From assembly GCF_029893085.1 (NCBI RefSeq), contig NZ_JARXWI010000003.1:248001-312000 (forward strand): a stretch of 64,000 nt of DNA, given 5' to 3'. Positions 19,301 through 27,276 of this stretch are shown here, piece after piece. A program made the position numbers and the translations under genes. Origin of the DNA: Parabacteroides sp. PFB2-10. GTDB lineage: Bacteria > Bacteroidota > Bacteroidia > Bacteroidales > Tannerellaceae. The notes below the pieces were generated by a model, which saw only the letters and a program-made list of their open reading frames with translations, was not told where the DNA came from and did no database searches. Each line of letters begins with the position of its first letter. The stretch's first letter is position 1.

Positions 19301-20429
19301 TTGTTACGCCGAAGACAAACACGTAATTATCACCGTATTCGACGACGGAGAAGGAATCATCCCGGAAGAGCAGGAGGGCATTTTCCGTCCCTTCTACCAG
19401 GTGGAGAAAAACAAAAAACCGGGTACGGGCATAGGGCTTTCATTGGTCAAATTGTTGACTGATGCCCATAAAGGAACAATAAAAGTAGATAGTATCCCGA
19501 ACGAACAGACCCTGTTTATCCTCACATTGCCTATCGAACAAACCATAGCGCAGCCGGTGAAGATATCCGAAACCAACGTACTCCCGGATGAAGAAACGGA
19601 AGAGAAACAATCACAGCAGCAAACCACTCCCGAAACAGTCGACAACGATCAACAGAAAGCGGAAAAACCACTCTTGTTGATCGTCGAGGACAATGCCGAT
19701 ATGCGGGAGTTCTTGCAAAACAATCTACAGGAACATTACCGAACAGTGGTCGTAAAGAACGGAAAACAGGGGTTGGAACAGTTGCGGAAACAATCGGTCG
19801 ATATCATTATAAGTGACGTGATGATGCCTGTTATGGACGGATTAACCTTCACCAACGAGGTGAAAAAAGATCTTGCATTCAGCCATATCCCCCTTATCCT
19901 ACTTACGGCCAGAACGGATAAAGACTCCAAACTGACCGGAATGCGGTCGGGCGCAGACGCCTATATAGAGAAACCCTTCTCACCGCAACTGCTTCAGGCG
20001 CAGATGGAGAACCTATTGCTCTCCCGTAAGAACCTCCGGAAAAAATTCTCCGAAATGCCCTTCATCCCGCTGCAAAGCGTAGTCGGCAATAAAGCAGACG
20101 AGAAATTTGTAACCCGGTTGAACAAGATCATTGAAAAGAATATCTCCAATACGGATTTCTCCGTCGACGTTTTAGCCGAAGAACTGAATATCAGTCGATC
20201 GGGATTGTTTGCCAAAGTAAAATCTTTGGTCGATATGACGCCGAATGAACTGATCCAGTTGATCCGTTTAAAAAAAGCGGCGCAGCTTTTATCGGAAAAG
20301 GAATTCCGCATCAACGAGGTTTGCTACCAGGTAGGATTCAATAACCCCTCCTACTTCTCCAAGTGCTTCCAGAAACAGTTCGGTATGCTGCCGAAAGATT
20401 TCCATAGCCATAACGCGAAGTCGGAATAA
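16368..20429 (+). CDS. Hybrid two-component sensor/regulator (HTCS), likely xylan regulator
   Basis: This 1353-residue one-chain signalling protein starts with a signal peptide. A periplasmic double propeller of Reg_prop repeats (about 25-690; repeated WIGT/WVG and GGL motifs) is followed by a Y_Y_Y domain (about 700-785) and one membrane helix (about 786-810). The histidine kinase comes next: His848 in FVAHEIRTP, N-box TNAIKHA, GTGIGLSL. It ends with a receiver domain (acidic Glu1107/Asp1108, phospho-acceptor Asp1150 in IISDVMMP) and a C-terminal AraC-type helix-turn-helix (about 1250-1345). It is divergent from GH43-xusA-F and should sense a xylan oligosaccharide in the periplasm and activate that operon. 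The name XynR/XusR has been used for such regulators, but orthology was not tested. It ends 10 bp from the convergent next gene. Confidence 0.93.
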   Translation: MKISFLRAIFSITLISILCCPKTTAERFRFRHYEIKDGLPSNTVRTLTQDSRGFMWFGTENGLSRFDGYSFKNFQYTAGSPSSIGSNYIYALYEDPNQNLWVGTDDGVYIYNPESESFSFFDKKTDKGVLIKSYISAIRADQHNNIWISTHAQGIFHYDVEKEQLYQYTAESGTPNATGANMILFVYVDRENTVWAAPQRSLPIINKYDPISRQFTTLELSLPNVDTNDFGVYAMIEDSNHDYWIGTWNHGLCKMDKETGKLEQFIAPGMVNGVSHIHYVTEYEPGLLLVGSDDGLIIFDTRTYESTLMTASELKSSTLSDKFIYPVYKDKEGGLWIGTYYGGVNYAPPTKGDIEGYTHSRFFNSVGGNIISCFCEDQAGNIWVGSDDGGLSCFDPVKETFTNYLPQPGVNSLSYHNIHALYTDKNKLWIGTYSGGLNVFDLQTKRFTHYFPKTDDPSSLLGSSVYSIYKDLDKNLWIGTMERVCLYNPEKDNFIRMKETNTTTTDIIDDRKGNVWFATWGKGLFRYNKEDKSWHHHLYNANDSSSLPSNQVNSLHLDADGVLWFGTDNGLASYNNENNSFLSIPLDIASNKINFIESIDGTLWLATMNGLIGYKPSDKTVRTLSKNDGLLSDQLNVKAGLLSSTGDLYIGTTNGFNRIRPEEIHENNFTPPVFITNIQVFYKDLMIKEKGILRNSILYTDKIELSYKESVFSIEFVSLSYNAPDKNQYKYKLEGFDKEWNYVGNQRKATYTNLPAGSYIFHVMGTNSDGVWNEKEKTLHIVIHPPFWLTTWAYTLYAILFFGVLGYIIYFIRQRAEKNHRRRLRILQHEKEKELQEAKINFFTFVAHEIRTPVSLIIGPLEKIMENTGTMPDVIRDSFNIIDRNSQRLLSLVNQLLDFRKAEEGAFIIQFAQHAMYELLQNVYIRFRPLAEQKSIAITFDMEDHDLKATVDAEAVTKIVSNLLTNAIKHARSKIAIRCYAEDKHVIITVFDDGEGIIPEEQEGIFRPFYQVEKNKKPGTGIGLSLVKLLTDAHKGTIKVDSIPNEQTLFILTLPIEQTIAQPVKISETNVLPDEETEEKQSQQQTTPETVDNDQQKAEKPLLLIVEDNADMREFLQNNLQEHYRTVVVKNGKQGLEQLRKQSVDIIISDVMMPVMDGLTFTNEVKKDLAFSHIPLILLTARTDKDSKLTGMRSGADAYIEKPFSPQLLQAQMENLLLSRKNLRKKFSEMPFIPLQSVVGNKADEKFVTRLNKIIEKNISNTDFSVDVLAEELNISRSGLFAKVKSLVDMTPNELIQLIRLKKAAQLLSEKEFRINEVCYQVGFNNPSYFSKCFQKQFGMLPKDFHSHNAKSE

Positions 20430-20439
20430 CAGAAACTGC

Positions 20440-22803
20440 CTATTTCCCGAAGCGGGAGGTATCGACTTCTTTATGTTCTTTCTTCGTATAGCCGCCGAAT
20501 TTGTAGGAGAAGGCCAGGCGTACCATTTGTATATCGTTGATCTTCGTCATACGGCTCCACTGATTGCCCTGGTTGATCTCGATGCGACGCGGATAACCAC
20601 TGGCAAAAATATCGGTAGCGGTAAGCGTAAGCGTAGCCTTTTCTTTTGCAAAGATATATTTCAATGCCGCGTCCACCTTGTAGACATAGCCCAGGTCGTA
20701 GATTCCTTGAATGGCTCCGGGCGTAACATATTGCCCGTCAACCGTTAGTTTCAGGTTCGGAACGCGGGGAAGGCTAAAGGTGTTCGACATCACAAAAGCC
20801 CCGACAAAAGCATGGCGGTCGAAGGACATGTCATGGAAATGGTCACTCTTTTCCTGCATACGGAAGCCTTGCACAGTGATCCGACTGTTCCACCACTCCC
20901 CTACCCGGAATGGAATAATGGCAACCAATCCGGTTTTCAGTCCGTAATCAAAATTCTCAAAACGGAATACATTCTTCACCTCCGAATCGCTCTGGTAGGG
21001 CACCTGGGTGAAATAATCCGGTTCGTAGGTGCAGAAAGCCATAAAGATATATTTCTGCTTCAGGATATACATCAACTGGCTGTTATAGGAGCGATAGGGT
21101 TTCAGATGCGGATTGCCCACCACTTCGGAATAGGAATTAAGCGGATAGCTCTTCGGGCTCAGATCCCAGTAGGAAGGATAGGTTTTATCGCTGGTCACAT
21201 TCAGTTGCATGATATGATAAGGCGAGAAGGTATAGCTCATCGAAACCGTCGGCAATAGGGTCCATTCATTCCAGAGCGTCATATCCTCTTTCAACGAGGC
21301 ATAGTCCGACCGGTAATAGTCGCCCTTCAAGGCAACCGAGGCCGACAGGCGCGAACCGAACTGAGTGGCAGTCTCCACAAATACATTGGCCGTATAATCC
21401 TGCTGTCGGTTATCCTCCAACTGTTCCGGTGCCGGCTGATAACCATTCCCCTTATCATAAGCATATTCCAGATAGTTATCCGACTGGGTATAGCCACCCT
21501 GCGCCCCATAGTTAAGCGACCACTTCCCAAATTGATGTGACTGATTGAGATAAGCCGAATAACGAGATACGTCTTGTGTACTATTATTACGCATCTTCGT
21601 ATCGTCAGCACTGTCACTGCCGTAATCATTGAAAAACATATCAGACGGATCATGGTATTTCGTAAAGTCCAACCCGGCGCGTAGTCCTTTATGCCCTTCA
21701 AACAGCAATCCAACATTATGCAACTGCGTCGTACTCGATGTCACCGCGTTAGACATACGCGATTCGCCGTTTGTCTCGCCAAGGGGCGTATAAACCGTTG
21801 TGGCATCCCGCTTCGACTCGCCATCTTCCAGATTCAAATAATAAGAGGCCGAGAGTTTATCCTTATTGGAGAATGTATAATCCATCCCCAAACGGGCATA
21901 TCCACTATTTCCTGTATTCCGGCTCCGCCCTTTCTGATCGATATGGATCACCTCCTGACCGACCGTATGTCGTGCCTCTATATCTTCTCCATCATAGCCG
22001 CGCCCTTTGGATGCGTCGACCAGGAAGTCGATCGTCAAACGGGATGTGGAATACAACAGATTAGCATTCATGCCAAATGCCTCATAGTATCTCTGCCGGT
22101 AGTTGGCACCCACCTCGCCCTGAAGGACAGGCTCATCGCTCGTAGGGGCGTCCAAGACCACATTGATGATCGAGCCTTTCACATGGTAACGCGCCGGGGC
22201 GTTATACATCACCTCCGCCTTCAATACCCGTGAGGCTGGGATGGTCTTCAACAATTGAATCAACTGGGCCAAAGAGAGGGTGGTCAATTGACCGTTGATC
22301 ACGATATCGAGGCTACGCGCCCCAACCAATTCGATGGAATCGTCACTTCCCGTTACCCCCGGCAATTCTTTGATCGCCTCGAAGGCGTTAATACTGGCTT
22401 TATCCTTTATCAGTTGAGGAACATCATACGAAAGCGACGAACCCTCGACCCTGACCACCGGGCGTTCGCCTTTCACCACCACCTCATCAAGGGCAAAGGC
22501 TTTCGGCTCCATCCGGATGGTTCCGATATCACCCGAAGTACACTCTTTCGTCAATGTCTCGAACATCAGGTGCTGACACATCAAACGAAAAGACCCGTCT
22601 ATCGGTGTCGTCAACACGAACACACCCAGGCTATCCGTCATAACGGCCTCCACAAAGACAGAATCCATCGTTTGCCGGATGACCGCTACCCCTTCGATCG
22701 GCAGTTCATCGGGATCAAGCACTTTCCCGGAAACAGACTGGGCTTTCATCATCAACGGACTCGCCGCCAAGCATACTATCAGTAGGAATCGCATCATGTT
22801 CAT
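20440..22803 (-). CDS. Outer-membrane beta-barrel protein with regulatory-like N-domain and plug
   Basis: This 787-residue outer-membrane protein starts with signal MNMMRFLLIVCLAASPLMMKA. A carboxypeptidase-regulatory-like domain (about 22-105) shows GKVLDPDELPIEGVAV. A plug-like region (about 107-225) contains DEVVVKGERP and NAFEAIKELPGV, and a long barrel follows. This matches the 'outer membrane beta-barrel family' (OMP_b-brl_3) related to TonB-dependent receptors but without SusC features or a SusD partner. It is divergent from a histidine kinase/response regulator pair, which is a common arrangement in Bacteroides and suggests regulation by that pair. The substrate is unknown. Confidence 0.82.
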   Translation of the reverse strand: MNMMRFLLIVCLAASPLMMKAQSVSGKVLDPDELPIEGVAVIRQTMDSVFVEAVMTDSLGVFVLTTPIDGSFRLMCQHLMFETLTKECTSGDIGTIRMEPKAFALDEVVVKGERPVVRVEGSSLSYDVPQLIKDKASINAFEAIKELPGVTGSDDSIELVGARSLDIVINGQLTTLSLAQLIQLLKTIPASRVLKAEVMYNAPARYHVKGSIINVVLDAPTSDEPVLQGEVGANYRQRYYEAFGMNANLLYSTSRLTIDFLVDASKGRGYDGEDIEARHTVGQEVIHIDQKGRSRNTGNSGYARLGMDYTFSNKDKLSASYYLNLEDGESKRDATTVYTPLGETNGESRMSNAVTSSTTQLHNVGLLFEGHKGLRAGLDFTKYHDPSDMFFNDYGSDSADDTKMRNNSTQDVSRYSAYLNQSHQFGKWSLNYGAQGGYTQSDNYLEYAYDKGNGYQPAPEQLEDNRQQDYTANVFVETATQFGSRLSASVALKGDYYRSDYASLKEDMTLWNEWTLLPTVSMSYTFSPYHIMQLNVTSDKTYPSYWDLSPKSYPLNSYSEVVGNPHLKPYRSYNSQLMYILKQKYIFMAFCTYEPDYFTQVPYQSDSEVKNVFRFENFDYGLKTGLVAIIPFRVGEWWNSRITVQGFRMQEKSDHFHDMSFDRHAFVGAFVMSNTFSLPRVPNLKLTVDGQYVTPGAIQGIYDLGYVYKVDAALKYIFAKEKATLTLTATDIFASGYPRRIEINQGNQWSRMTKINDIQMVRLAFSYKFGGYTKKEHKEVDTSRFGK

Positions 22804-22938
22804 TTGTTTTATTAATGTAGACGCAAAGAAACGCTCTTTTTCGCAAAAACTATGTTACCACTTGCTTACGAAGTGTTATTTAGTCTTACCAAGCTGTTGA
22901 TTTTTCGCCTTTCATTAGGCTTACCCGGATTCCGGTTG

Positions 22939-22946
22939 TATTTTTG
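22939..22946 (+). promoter_or_regulatory. Promoter -7 box for the kinase/regulator pair
   Basis: TATTTTTG, an exact TAnnTTTG match, lies 28 bp before the kinase start in the 171-bp divergent region shared with the barrel gene. No good -33 box is seen. Confidence 0.5.
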
Positions 22947-22974
22947 TTCTGTTCATTTAGATGATTGAAATCGT

Positions 22975-24498
22975 ATGAAACCTCGCCTTCACTTCAAATT
23001 AATCGGTTTGATGATCATCTCCGCGTTGATCGGTTTGATCGTCTTTCAGGGCTATTGGCTGAAAGGGCTGTATGGCACGCTCTACAGCCAGATGGAGTCT
23101 GATATCCGGGAAGCCATGCGCATAGCCGACTATAAAGAGATATTCTACCGCATGGAGGAATACAAACAGAAACGAGGCGACGGAGAAGAGTACAAAGGAG
23201 GAATAAGTTTTGGGCAAGTCGAGGTAGAAGCCAGACAAGACAGTCTGCCATCGGCTGAAAAGCTGGCTTCGGTCGATGTAGGAGAGATCGATCTGACAGA
23301 GATCGACCTGAAAGAAGAGGTAGAAACAGCATTAAATGAGTTATTATCCGCCTTGAACAGTCTGGAAGAAATCATTCTCCAGGGCATGCACGACCAGTTC
23401 GATTCCATCGCCCACATACAGTTTGAGAACTACGACCGCTTTTTGGTGGATGAGTTAAAAGCCAGAAACATCCATGCCCACTATCAGGTCTATCTCGTGT
23501 TCGAAGCACAGAAAAACCATCAGGTGTTTCGCACCTTAAGCAAAAGCCATCCCGCTATGGCGCCCGATACGGCAACGGCCGTTTTCGACTGGAAAGATGC
23601 CTCCTACTATGATTATCCGGTGCGGATGAATCCGAAATACCTGTCGGAAGCCGATCCGACCATCAGCGATCCTTTCTCCTATCGGTTGTATATCAAATCG
23701 CCTTCACGCATTGTCTTTCGACAGATGACAGGCATATTATTAACTTCTTTCCTGTTGTTGCTCATTATCCTCGTCGCTTTTCTCTATCTACTGCGAACGA
23801 TTATGCGGCAAAAGACAGAGGAGGAGTTGAAAACGGACTTTACCAACAATATGACGCATGAGCTGAAAACACCGATATCGATCAGCTACGCAGCGGTCGA
23901 CTCCCTATTACACTTTGGAGATCCGGTCAACGAAAAACAACGCAAATACCTCACCATTGTCAAGGAACAGCTGACCGGGCTGGCCGGACTGGTCGAACAG
24001 ATACTCACCCTCTCGGTCGAAAACCGCAGTACATTCAAACTCCACCCCGTTGAGATAGAGCTGAAAGAACTCATCGTTCAGCTACAGGAACAATGGCTGA
24101 TGAAAACGAAACAACATATACGCTTCTCAACCGACATCCCGGACGGGCTGACGGTAATGGCCGACAAAACACATCTCTACAATATCATCAACAACCTGAT
24201 CGACAACGCGGTGAAATACAACAACAAAGAGATGTGCGAAATAACCATCGGGGCAACTAAGGAGCAGGAAGAGATACGCATCAGCCTAAGCGACAACGGT
24301 CCGGGTATCAGCCAGGCACATCAAAGCCGTATTTTCGACCGATTCTACCGTATCCCGAGCGGGAACCTGCATAATGTAAAAGGACATGGACTGGGTTTGT
24401 TCTACGTAAAAGACATGATGAAAAAACAGGGCGGCGACGTAACGGTTGAAAGCCAGAGCGGAAAAGGAAGCACGTTTCATCTTATTTTGAAAGGGTAA
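22975..24498 (+). CDS. Membrane sensor histidine kinase (RprX-like)
   Basis: This 507-residue kinase has two membrane helices (about 8-29 and 252-275) around a periplasmic domain of about 220 residues rich in Glu/Lys. The HisKA domain has His295 in NMTHELKTP, and the ATPase domain has NNLIDNAVKYN, DNGPGI and GHGLGLFYV. Layout and length resemble RprX of Bacteroides fragilis, though the two were not aligned. It is followed 3 bp later by its response regulator and is divergent from the barrel protein at 20440-22803, its likely target. Confidence 0.88.
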   Translation: MKPRLHFKLIGLMIISALIGLIVFQGYWLKGLYGTLYSQMESDIREAMRIADYKEIFYRMEEYKQKRGDGEEYKGGISFGQVEVEARQDSLPSAEKLASVDVGEIDLTEIDLKEEVETALNELLSALNSLEEIILQGMHDQFDSIAHIQFENYDRFLVDELKARNIHAHYQVYLVFEAQKNHQVFRTLSKSHPAMAPDTATAVFDWKDASYYDYPVRMNPKYLSEADPTISDPFSYRLYIKSPSRIVFRQMTGILLTSFLLLLIILVAFLYLLRTIMRQKTEEELKTDFTNNMTHELKTPISISYAAVDSLLHFGDPVNEKQRKYLTIVKEQLTGLAGLVEQILTLSVENRSTFKLHPVEIELKELIVQLQEQWLMKTKQHIRFSTDIPDGLTVMADKTHLYNIINNLIDNAVKYNNKEMCEITIGATKEQEEIRISLSDNGPGISQAHQSRIFDRFYRIPSGNLHNVKGHGLGLFYVKDMMKKQGGDVTVESQSGKGSTFHLILKG

Positions 24499-24501
24499 AG
24501 G

Positions 24502-25191
24502 ATGGAAAAGATCAACGTTTTATTGGTAGAAGACGAAGCAACCCTGGCGATGATCATTAAAGACACGCTGGATGGCCCGGAGTTTGATATTCAAATTGCG
24601 GAAGACGGTCGAGAAGGACTGCGCCTGTTTAGGGAAAAGACGCCCGACATCATCGTAACCGACGTGATGATGCCCGCCATGGATGGCTTTTCCATGGTCA
24701 AAGAGATACGCCAGAGCGATCCGTCCATCCCGATCCTGTTTCTCTCCGCCCGCTCGGCAGCCTCCGATGTGGTGGAAGGATTTGAGATCGGCGGAAACGA
24801 TTACCTGAAAAAGCCGTTCGGCATGGCGGAACTGATTATCCGCATCAAGGCATTGCTTCACAAGGTGGAATACCGCAAACCGGAGATCCACCTGTTTGAA
24901 ATTGGTGCATACACATTCGACTCGCTCACCCAGACACTCTCTTTTCAGGGAGAAAAGGAGGCATTGAGCAACCGGGAATCAGAAATACTCAAGCGACTTT
25001 GCGAAAACCGCGATCAGGTGATGCCTATGAAAGAGATTCTGCTCGACCTATGGGGCGACGACTCCTTCTTCAACACACGCAGCCTACATGTATTCATCAC
25101 CAAACTTCGCCGCAAGCTATCCCGCGATCCTTCGATACGGATTCTGAATGTAAGGGGTATCGGATATAAGATGATCGTCGTCCACGGTTAA
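24502..25191 (+). CDS. OmpR-family response regulator (RprY-like)
   Basis: This 229-residue regulator has a receiver domain with acidic Glu10/Asp11, phospho-acceptor Asp54 in IVTDVMMP and Lys104 in YLKKPF. A C-terminal winged helix follows (about 130-227; SNRESEILKRL, TRSLHVFITKLRRKL, RGIGYKM). It begins 3 bp after the kinase stop and surely forms one operon with it. It probably controls the divergent outer-membrane gene and perhaps distant targets. Confidence 0.92.
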   Translation: MEKINVLLVEDEATLAMIIKDTLDGPEFDIQIAEDGREGLRLFREKTPDIIVTDVMMPAMDGFSMVKEIRQSDPSIPILFLSARSAASDVVEGFEIGGNDYLKKPFGMAELIIRIKALLHKVEYRKPEIHLFEIGAYTFDSLTQTLSFQGEKEALSNRESEILKRLCENRDQVMPMKEILLDLWGDDSFFNTRSLHVFITKLRRKLSRDPSIRILNVRGIGYKMIVVHG

Positions 25192-25231
25192 CTTTTAACC
25201 TATAAAAGACTGATTTATTGCAAGAAAATGT

Positions 25232-25239
25232 TATATTTG
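25232..25239 (+). promoter_or_regulatory. Promoter -7 box for the soluble kinase
   Basis: TATATTTG, an exact TAnnTTTG match, lies 31 bp before the ATG at 25271. It indicates that the kinase has its own promoter after the preceding response regulator. Confidence 0.5.
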
Positions 25240-25270
25240 CAATAACAACAAAACCAAACCTTATATTCTT

Positions 25271-26947
25271 ATGTCCGAATACCAACCTTTACTATCATCC
25301 GACACCCGAACTATGAATAAAACTCCTTTCAGGAAGACCCTTCAGGAAGTACTACGGATTATGCAACGCAGCGATCCGTATAAAGCGATCGACAAAGGCT
25401 TTGCGAAGCTATTGACATTCTTCGAAGCCGACAGGATCTATATTGGCTATTTCAATGAAGCCGATAATTCTATCTCTTTTATTCATGATATATCCACCGA
25501 TGGATCCGATGGCATTGCTTCCTTCTTAAGCAACCAGCTGTCGGACGCTAAAGTGATCTATGAAAAAGATTTTCCCTGGTGGATCAATAAAATCAAACGA
25601 GGGGAAGACACGATCATTGACGATGTGTTCCAAATGCCACCGGAAGCCTCTTTTGCCCAAAAATTAATGATTGCGAATGGTGTTAAGTCGACGCTATGCA
25701 CCAGCATACATTGCGAGCATACGATTTGTGGATTCTTAGGCATAGAACATACGCGTAAGACACATACCTGGCTTGAATCGGAGATCGACAACCTGCATCT
25801 GTTCTCCGATCTTTTCTCTCTGATGATTCAAAATGAACAAAAAGAGGAGATGAAAACCAATTTCACTAAACTGAGCATGGTGATCAACACCTGCAATTCG
25901 TACATCTGGGAATATGATATTCCAAACGATGAGGTAACCATTGACTATAGTCTGCTTGACTACGAACATAGCGTCATTCTGCGTTCTTCCGAGAGTCAAC
26001 GCAACCACCATAAAGGAGGACATTTAGAACAGATTCACAAAGAAGACTGGGGAAAAATACAAAAACAAATTGCTCGCCTTATTAACGGTGAAATCGACTC
26101 TTTTACGGAAACGTACCGGCAATATCTCAACCATGAATTGCGATGGGCGACCACCTACTTTCACACGTATGCATACGATGCAGAAAACAAACCCTGCAAA
26201 ATTATTTGCTTGACCACCGACATTACCCAACAACGGGAGAATGAACTGGAACTGATTAAAGCCAGAGAGGCAAACAAAATCAAAACGGCCTTCATTGCCA
26301 ATATGAGTCACGAGCTGAGAACACCATTAAATGTGATTGTCGGCTTTTCCTCTATTCTGGCCGAAAACAATAAAACGGAAGAAAACCAATACTTCATCGA
26401 CCTGATTCAAAAGAACAATTTTATCCTATTAAATATTATAGACAACATTCTCAACTTCACAAAGATTGAATCGGACACTTTGGAATACAACAGGAGAATC
26501 ACCGATATAAAGAAGGTATGCGAAGAGGCCGTCGGCATCAACTACAACAACCGGAATCCGAATGTAGAACTTATCTTCGATCAGAGCCTTCCCTCCTGCC
26601 CGGTTTTGACCGACCACGAACGGATTGTGCAGGTGTTATTCCATTTATTGGATAATGCAAACAAATACACGGAACAAGGGACAATCACCTTAAGCTATCA
26701 GAAACAAAATGATTGCGAACTCCGGGTAGAAATCAAGGACACGGGTATAGGGCTTCCCAAAGAAGAGAGGGAAAAGGTATTTCTTCAATTCTATAAAGTT
26801 GACAATTTCAAGACCGGACTGGGCTTAGGATTGCCTATTGCGAAAAAGATCATTGAAGATTCAGGGGGGACAATGGGCGTTGATTCGGTAAAGGGAAAGG
26901 GGGCGACCTTTTGGTTTACCCTGCCGCTGGCTCAAAGCTCCGATTGA
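25271..26947 (+). CDS. Soluble GAF/PAS sensor histidine kinase
   Basis: This 558-residue kinase has no signal peptide or membrane helix. The N-terminal GAF-like domain (about 30-190) is followed by a PAS-like domain (about 195-325; CNSYIWEYDIPNDEVTID), a HisKA domain with His347 in NMSHELRTPLN and an ATPase domain (LLDNANKYTEQG, DTGIGLP, GLGLGLPI). It therefore acts in the cytoplasm on an internal cue. No receiver or response-regulator gene is attached, so its partner is elsewhere or is the RprY-like protein just upstream. An internal ATG at 25313 is a possible alternative start. Its last 16 bp overlap the convergent TSCPD gene. Confidence 0.88.
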   Translation: MSEYQPLLSSDTRTMNKTPFRKTLQEVLRIMQRSDPYKAIDKGFAKLLTFFEADRIYIGYFNEADNSISFIHDISTDGSDGIASFLSNQLSDAKVIYEKDFPWWINKIKRGEDTIIDDVFQMPPEASFAQKLMIANGVKSTLCTSIHCEHTICGFLGIEHTRKTHTWLESEIDNLHLFSDLFSLMIQNEQKEEMKTNFTKLSMVINTCNSYIWEYDIPNDEVTIDYSLLDYEHSVILRSSESQRNHHKGGHLEQIHKEDWGKIQKQIARLINGEIDSFTETYRQYLNHELRWATTYFHTYAYDAENKPCKIICLTTDITQQRENELELIKAREANKIKTAFIANMSHELRTPLNVIVGFSSILAENNKTEENQYFIDLIQKNNFILLNIIDNILNFTKIESDTLEYNRRITDIKKVCEEAVGINYNNRNPNVELIFDQSLPSCPVLTDHERIVQVLFHLLDNANKYTEQGTITLSYQKQNDCELRVEIKDTGIGLPKEEREKVFLQFYKVDNFKTGLGLGLPIAKKIIEDSGGTMGVDSVKGKGATFWFTLPLAQSSD

Positions 26948-27198
26948 TAGGTTTTCAACGCCTGGGCGATCTGATCCGGGCAGGAGGTAGTTTTGCTACC
27001 GCAACAAATACCTTCCAGACGCGAAATGGCCTCATCAACCGACATGCCCTTTATCAAAGCGGAAATGCCTTGCGCGTTTCCTTCACAACCACGCTCGACC
27101 CGCAAATCGGTAATTCTATTATCTTCAATATCGATCAAAAGCTTTTTCGAGCAGACTCCGCCTTGCGGTATATACACTATTTGTTGTTTATCTTCCAT
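26932..27198 (-). CDS. TSCPD-domain small protein (TIGR03905 type)
   Basis: This 88-residue protein ends in the GICCGSKTTSCPDQIAQAL motif that names TSCPD domains. Further cysteines lie in GGVCSKK and ERGCEGN. The length fits the stand-alone TIGR03905 family. TSCPD domains also occur at the end of some class II ribonucleotide reductases and probably bind a metal through the cysteines. The cellular role of the free-standing form is not established. Its stop overlaps the 3' end of the convergent kinase by 16 bp. Confidence 0.85.
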   Translation of the reverse strand: MEDKQQIVYIPQGGVCSKKLLIDIEDNRITDLRVERGCEGNAQGISALIKGMSVDEAISRLEGICCGSKTTSCPDQIAQALKTYQSEL

Positions 27199-27225
27199 CT
27201 TGACACACTATTCTTAATGAAGATA

Positions 27226-27233
27226 CAAAGGTA
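27226..27233 (-). promoter_or_regulatory. Promoter -7 box for the TSCPD gene
   Basis: It reads TACCTTTG on the minus strand, 28 bp before the ATG. Its neighbour on the plus strand (27248-27255) faces away, so two promoters sit back to back within 30 bp. Confidence 0.55.
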
Positions 27234-27247
27234 AAGAATAATTTGAC

Positions 27248-27255
27248 TATTTTTG
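27248..27255 (+). promoter_or_regulatory. Promoter -7 box for folC
   Basis: TATTTTTG is an exact TAnnTTTG match. Transcription would start near 27262, past the ATG at 27259, which favours the ATG at 27277 as the folC start. Confidence 0.5.
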
Positions 27256-27276
27256 CCCATGCCTAATTCTAAGGAA

